Shown here: positions 58,416-64,000 of the stretch, one piece after another
How positions within the stretch are numbered: position 1 is the first letter of the stretch
Layout of the letters: every line of letters begins with the position of its first letter
From: Mytilus californianus
Lineage: Eukaryota; Mollusca; Bivalvia; Mytilida; Mytilidae
Assembly (NCBI RefSeq): GCF_021869535.1
Contig: NW_026262679.1
Location: 86,301,143-86,365,142, forward strand
DNA: 64,000 bases
Direction of reading: 5' to 3'
The notes under the pieces: model-generated
The model's input: only the letters and a program-made list of their open reading frames with translations
Database searches by the model: none
What the model was told of the DNA's origin: nothing
Made by a program: the position numbers and the translations under genes

Positions 58416-59948
58416 AATTTGATAAATTCCACAAATGGAAATATTCTATTAAACCATATATAGAATTGATGAAATATCCTGATCGGTCGTCTTCGAGCGT
58501 TAACAGATATGTACGATACAGCAATATATGCAATTCATTCACAGAAATCGTGACACGTTTTGTCATTCTATTACAATCACATCGTTAGTCAATTCTATAA
58601 CGGTGCCCACAACTGATGGAAATTATATTTATCATTTATTACTTTCTTGACACCATTTGTAAAAAGTCATTTACTTAATATACAAAATGTAATGGGAAAG
58701 TCAAATATAAAGTTATCTCTTTGTTAATCCGGGCATCTGTGATTGATGTAAAAGGTGTAGGGTGAGATAATGGCTTCAGGCAATGGGATCATAACAACAT
58801 CTTTGTATTAACATTTAGATTGGAACGTAAAATAAATTGCTTCTTAAAGAAAGTATCAAAATCCTAAACTGAAAATGATAGCGTATTTGCAATGTATGTA
58901 GGACTCGGTTTATATGTGGATTTGAAAAGTGAATACACGATTAATGTTTTTGGATATAATGTTCATGAATGATATTAGTAGAACTGTAAGATTGTCGCCT
59001 CGAATGAAAGAAATACATTTGTTCTACGTTAGATCATTTTCTCTAAGGGTTTGCATGTTTATCCAGCATTTAATCACAATGTGTCATAGCTGACCCAAGA
59101 TCCTGTAAATTTTATGTTCTTCGTTTTCTCTCGGTCATGATTATTGCATGATTTCACTACTTCATGTGTAAAGCAGAACGTTCTCTTCAAGATCGTCTGG
59201 TTTCATTTTAGCTCTGAACTTATGCTCGTATCACTAGATCAGTTTCTATTATTGTTTATGTTGATTGCTAGGCTTGGTTGACGCTTTAGAATTATCATCT
59301 AGGGGGGAGGGGGGTTGCATAGCCAAACACGTGTTTAAAAAATGGAGCATGAAAAATTGATCGACAACTCCTCCTAGTCTGCTCAAGAAACTCCAAACAA
59401 ATTGGCAACGCCTTTCCTCGTTTATCACTTTAGATTTTTTGATGCGCATCGCTGAAACACGCGTGTGGACTTGATCAATTGTAGTTCTGAAAAGTATCAT
59501 TTAATGAAGACATCATAGAGAACAAAGACCAATGTTGAAATTTCTGCTTCATTTGTTTAAGTCGCCTCTTTATTTTCTTGTCTTTTAGAATAACCGATTC
59601 TTAATTATATTTGAATGCATTCGAAAATTATTTACGTAATTCTATCCCATACAGTATGATAGTAAAAATAAATATGCTCGATATTTGATCAAGTAGCGGA
59701 CATGTTTTTAATTTTAAATTAAAACCATTCAAACATACAATAGCTGATAGCAAGAATTGTTGCATGGAGAATACTAGTCTTATAGTAAATCCATATATTT
59801 GACAGACATGTGCAGGTTTCCAACAAATCTACACCGAAAAACGACACAATGTAATTGAAATAATTATCGTTAATCGAAATGATAATTGTAGCTTCAATTT
59901 TTATTATTTTTGTTTAATGATTAGTTTGATATCTTTTTTATTCAGATA
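58416..59948. other. Unassigned DNA
   Basis: No gene or repeat recognised. Confidence 0.4.
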
Positions 59949-59984
59949 ACATTTGAACAAAATTGTATTTTGATTGACGTTTTT
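59949..59984. repeat. 36 bp direct repeat, left (target-site duplication)
   Basis: The sequence beginning 'acatttgaacaaaattg' and ending 'ttgacgttttt' is repeated exactly at 61600-61635 and brackets the R1 copy. Confidence 0.85.
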
Positions 59985-61599
59985 CAATGCATCACTGGTA
60001 AATTATTAAGTCAGGGATTTCGTTACCATAAATTACTTAAAACTTTCACAAAATTCTTTCATAGATACAAAGATTTGATTAGTAAATTTGGCTGTACCTG
60101 TAGAAAACTTATTAAAAATGGTATTTCACATCCTAAATTTTATGATAATATTGTACTTAAAGCGCGGAAATCATTATGTGATCCGTGTAAACTCATCGAA
60201 CCTTTAAACAAACTTATTAGTAAGGGTTATCGTACCAATGTTGTAATTAGATCTCTGATTATAGTTTACATTGGCACTAATATCGATTTTGTCATTAGCA
60301 AATTAAAACATAACCAAATTTGTATTTTCTTTTCAAACGGGATGTATAGAGACACACACACGTTCATTTTTATCTATAAAGAAGTCACTCCTATCTATCC
60401 TACTACCTGTCGATACATTTATTTTTGGCATTGCACAAGTCATGTCTTCTTTGACTGTTCATGACGTTAAAATACTAAATCCCTGGGATGTATTTTAGTT
60501 GATTTTAGTCTCTGATGCATGATTTTTTGTTATTAATTGTTTTGGCTTTTAACTAGCTGTCAGTAACTGCGAGTACTCTCAAATCGTACTTTCTTTTTAA
60601 TTTGACCTGTTGATACTATTTGTAATGCTTTTTTGTTATTTAATGTTAACATGGATCTTGTCTATATACCAGCTTTGATTATTTGGTATTTAATTTACTA
60701 CAAATTTTCACTTCTCCGTACTATGAACATCAAAATTATTTCATTTTTCCTTAGAAGCTGTTCTTGGACCTGTACAGGAAGTTTTATCTAGCACTAATTG
60801 TATATTTTTATTGTTGATATTCACCCCATATGTACCAAGTGTTAGATTAGTTTTATTGATATTAAAGAAATTTCTTGGTATTCCTAAACGGAAGATTTTA
60901 TACACACAGAAGAAGAAGTATACTTAACAACAAAATTATTTTCATTTACCTGTGTATAATATGACGCAGGTTTCTTCAAAAGTGATGATTTTCTAAAAAT
61001 TGTTTGAAATTTCACAGTGATATCATACTTTAACTTTGTTTAAACCTGTTTATTTACTTTTTACTTTAATTATTTATCCCTTGTAATTTGTTATTAACTG
61101 TGTATTTGCATTCAGCTGTCACAGGTCAAATTTATTCGTTCATTGTGTGTTAATTTACGTTTTTTGATTGAGTTGAGCCTTCCAATTGATATTTTATAGT
61201 GTGTTTTTTTATGTTGTGATGTTATACTATTGTTTCAGAAAAGGGAGAAGGTTTGGTACCATTAAAACGTTTAATCCCGCTGCAAATGTTTGCACCTGTC
61301 CTAGGTCAGGAATCTGATTAGTTGTCGTCTGTTTATGTAGTTCATACGTGTTTCTCGTTTCTCGTTTTTATATAGATTAAACCGTTGGTTTTTCCGTTTG
61401 AATGGTTTTACACTAGTAATTTTTTGGGGCTCTTTATAGCTTGCTGTTCGGTGTGAGCCAATTCTTCGTGTTGAAGGCCGTACCTTGACCTATAATGGTT
61501 TACTTTTATAAATTGTAACTTGGATGGAGAGTTGTCTCATTGGCACTCATACCACATCTTCCTATATCTATTAAAACTTCATCGCAATTTCCGATCAAG
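59985..61599 (+). mobile_element. 5'-truncated R1 retroelement with intact flanks
   Basis: The 5' part encodes the RT C-terminus: 'ITGKLLSQGFRYHKLLKTF', 'FFHRYKDLISKFGCTCRKLI', 'NGISHPKFYDNIVLKARKS', 'LIEPLNKLISKGYRTNVVIR' and 'GTNIDFVISKLKHNQI', with an end near 60320; the frame stays open to 60464. The 3' UTR follows ('tttggcattgcacaagtc', 'ctgtcagtaactgcgag'), then the tail 'ggaatctgattagttgtcg', 'gttgaaggccgtaccttg', 'gagttgtctcattggcac' and 'accacatcttcctatatc' to about 61570. The RT catalytic region is missing. The direct repeats on both sides fix the insertion limits. The 164-codon frame at 59970-60464 begins inside the left flank, so its first residues are not element sequence. Confidence 0.85.
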
Positions 61600-61635
61600 A
61601 CATTTGAACAAAATTGTATTTTGATTGACGTTTTT
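61600..61635. repeat. 36 bp direct repeat, right
   Basis: Exact copy of 59949-59984. Confidence 0.85.
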
Positions 61636-64000
61636 AATACAAAAACGCGTGTTCAGAGGTTGGTGTGTCGACTTATCCTGTCAAAAATTATTTATGTTTG
61701 ACTAAAGTTTGTTTATTCATCGTTTCTTTACTGCTTGACGATTAAAACGTTCCTCTTAACATCAGAAAGGACAAAAATGGAAAGGCTGTCTATGCAAATT
61801 GAATTAATAAATCTTGTCATATAGTGCAAACTGTTTGCTTTAACAGGGTATTAATTGTATTAATAAGTTTGGGACACACAAGGCCCTGAATGACTAACCT
61901 CATTTAGTTAAAGATGAATTTCAACTTTTTTATTAGCAATTTTCAACACAAAAAGTCGTCTTGTATTTTGAATAAAATGGCATTACATTTTCTGCATTGA
62001 AATTGAGGCGGAATTAATGACAAAGTAATTTTTCTACCATTATTGGTTTACAAATATGCAATGACAATAAAAGCCCGAACAACACATCTGCAGCTATATA
62101 CTTTTCGTATGAATCATTTATAACACTTAATCTTGGTGCATCTAAAAATGAATTTTATTATTATACTTTATTTCCAACTAAGAAATGTGTAAAAACCTAT
62201 AAAATTCGAATATTTAGAGTCTATGTAATAAACAAAGAACAAGAGACAAAAAATCAAAATGTAATTTAGTCCAAAGTACTGTTATTGAAGACAATTTTGC
62301 AAATTATACATTTTTTGGTTATATTTTGTATTGCAGGACATCTTTAATTTAACCAACAAAAACTTGCGCATTTGATTTTAATGCATTCATTAACAAAGGA
62401 TTTCTCAACAAACATGTAGATTAATTCTAGCGATAAACCAACTAATTCGTATCATTAGATATGTTATTTGTACTAGAGACAATAATCTGAATACTAAACT
62501 GACACTGTATTGAAATCTGGGTGATAAAATACAAGATCGATTACAAATTTATTGAAACTTTTGATTATATATCCCAGAGTATGACATCAAAATGGCATCA
62601 TATATTAGGATGAGCCTTTTGATGTGTAAATCACGATGGTTTTCATCAGAGAAAATGATTGTTGTTATTGTATACTTATACAATGTTGCCAATAGTTAAT
62701 GACAAAACAGTGTTATGACATTGTCTATTAATTGAAAAGTTCACATTCTCCATTTTCAACATACTAAATGGACATATTTGAAAAACCCGTAATTATATTT
62801 GATGTCTGCGCTTTGCACCAAACATCTCATTAAAGAATATGCATTTCTGTTTAGTGAGTTTTATGATTGATAATGTATCATAGAAAAGAAAGAATATGGG
62901 GTATCCATCCATGACACAAAATCTGTACATGCACAGCAAAACCATCAAAAATGCATAGGAAAAGCGCTTGTATTGCTGTAAATCTACATCTTTTAATATC
63001 AACTTGTTTAAAAAATCTACTAGATATGTGTACCCATCGGCGGAGGGAGACAACATGTCTTAGTATTTGCTATTTCTTCCTGTCTACCAGGCCTAATTAA
63101 TGTTGTCGTACAAATTTTTTCGAATCAAACTTTTATCTTGTGACTTCTGCTAACTGGCATGAAAATACATTTCATTGAGATGGTGTGTCGCTTATCATTA
63201 TGACCTTATCTTTCATATCAAGGTTATAAAACACATGCAATTGGTTTATGTCCGAAACATAACCTTTTATCCTTTGAAATATGCTTCTGATATGCAATCA
63301 TAGGTGGATCAACTCGAAAGGATATTGAACATACCATTGAAGATGACATGAGATATTTACTATTAATCTAAACAAATAAATAGTTGATGTCCAACCCAAT
63401 ACATGAATATTCTTGTCTTGACCGGTCATTTTCTCAGTGCAGGGTCTAGCCCAGTAGGTCAGACAGAGACCCCTCATTTTAAATTGTAAAATGTTTGTTT
63501 TAAAAGTCCGGCCCCCAGAAAGTGAATCATATATATATATATATATAATAAACATCATATTTATACCTTTCTAATGTACTATAATTGCTCCTGGCAGCCG
63601 TTGTGTTGATTTTGGAAAGTTCAAATCGGGTGATGTGACGTCAACATAAGACTTGAGTAACTATCAATAACTGTATTTATTATGACGTTATTCCCCGCTC
63701 CAAATGATTGGGGTATGTCTGTCTTTTCAAATTATAGCTTACTGAAATTTGAAATCAAGCTTCATGTGAGCATGCAGTATTATGTTATACCGTGGGATGC
63801 GTTTTCACATCCATCGAGTATCAACTTCTTGATAACCGAATACTTTATATTCCTAAACAATGGCCATGTATAAAATTTTCGTCGCAGTTTTCTCATGAAC
63901 TACGAAATTCAATCAAGAAGTTTGGCACCAAGCAATAGGTGAGCACGCTAATAGTATTATATCGTATTATGGGTTTTCACATATATTGCTCATGAATTTC
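61636..64000. other. Unassigned AT-rich DNA with an AT microsatellite
   Basis: No gene or repeat copy recognised. An (AT)n run lies at about 63528-63547. Frames of 60 to 90 codons on both strands show no family features. Confidence 0.4.

Noticed and set aside
58099-58422. 107-codon frame
   Set aside because: It crosses an E-family repeat. The hydrophobic, Cys-rich composition comes from the T-rich repeat strand.
63528-63547. Possible TATA-type promoter
   Set aside because: It is an (AT)n microsatellite with no gene start nearby.
1-64000. tRNA or rRNA genes
   Set aside because: I scanned for paired cloverleaf arms and A/B boxes by eye. Only the SINE-like B box at about 44480 stood out and it lacks a cloverleaf.

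Overview
The window looks like nuclear DNA of a marine mussel (Mytilus or a close mytilid). It is AT-rich and gene-poor, and it is full of short 3'-end fragments of interspersed repeats that I recognise from mussel sequences. The clearest is the tail containing 'gattgccaatgagacaac' and 'ggccttcaacaatgag'. I found no gene with an intact multi-exon structure, no tRNA or rRNA gene, no CRISPR array and no bacterial-type operon. The species call and repeat-family recognition rest on memory. The repeat boundaries, inverted repeats and duplications are read from the sequence.

Working repeat names used below. R1: a reverse-transcriptase (RT) retroelement ending in the tail above. R2: a second RT retroelement with a YIDD motif and a 3' region containing 'aaaccaggtttaatccacc'. 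R3: a third 3' tail containing 'ggacgcctccgggtgcggg'. D/H: a roughly 500 bp repeat containing 'ggcatcggatttaacgtcc' and 'gttaatttgttctcgtcc'. E: the repeat containing 'gacaacgccatgg'. G: the repeat containing 'ctgggctggtgataccctc'. 'Strand' for R1 and R2 is the strand of the RT reading frame.

Layout. 0-5.9 kb: R1, R2, G and D/H fragments, a 418 bp palindrome and a small foldback. 5.9-8.5 kb: a long decayed coding sequence of an uncharacterised invertebrate protein family. 9.9-14.1 kb: an R1 RT fragment, a Helentron-like element with a 500 bp tandem core, and another R1 tail. 16.1-16.4 kb: a decayed Myb/SANT-like DNA-binding domain. 18.0-20.8 kb: a three-level nest, with D/H inside a 2,343 bp Harbinger-like element inside an R2 tail. 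21.8-25.5 kb: R3 tails, a Ser-rich orphan open frame and a degenerate tandem array. 27-29 kb: E, a 159 bp foldback and a 227 bp palindrome. 30.9-31.8 kb: a broken non-LTR RT. 33-40 kb: tandem-repeat elements, a perfect 481 bp duplication joined to a 194 bp segment copied from 42 kb, and a few exon-like frames. 42-50 kb: R2, E, G and SINE-like fragments. 51.5-53.1 kb: an R2 element split by a 516 bp DNA transposon with a 5 bp target duplication. 53.1-57.6 kb: a TIR element, R1, E, D/H, R2 and a foldback. 59.9-61.6 kb: a 5'-truncated R1 copy flanked by a 36 bp direct repeat.

The elements form a record of repeated insertion, 5' truncation, nesting, tandem amplification and microhomology-joined rearrangement. 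Nothing in the window appears to work together as a host pathway. Most predicted open frames here are chance frames inside repeats.
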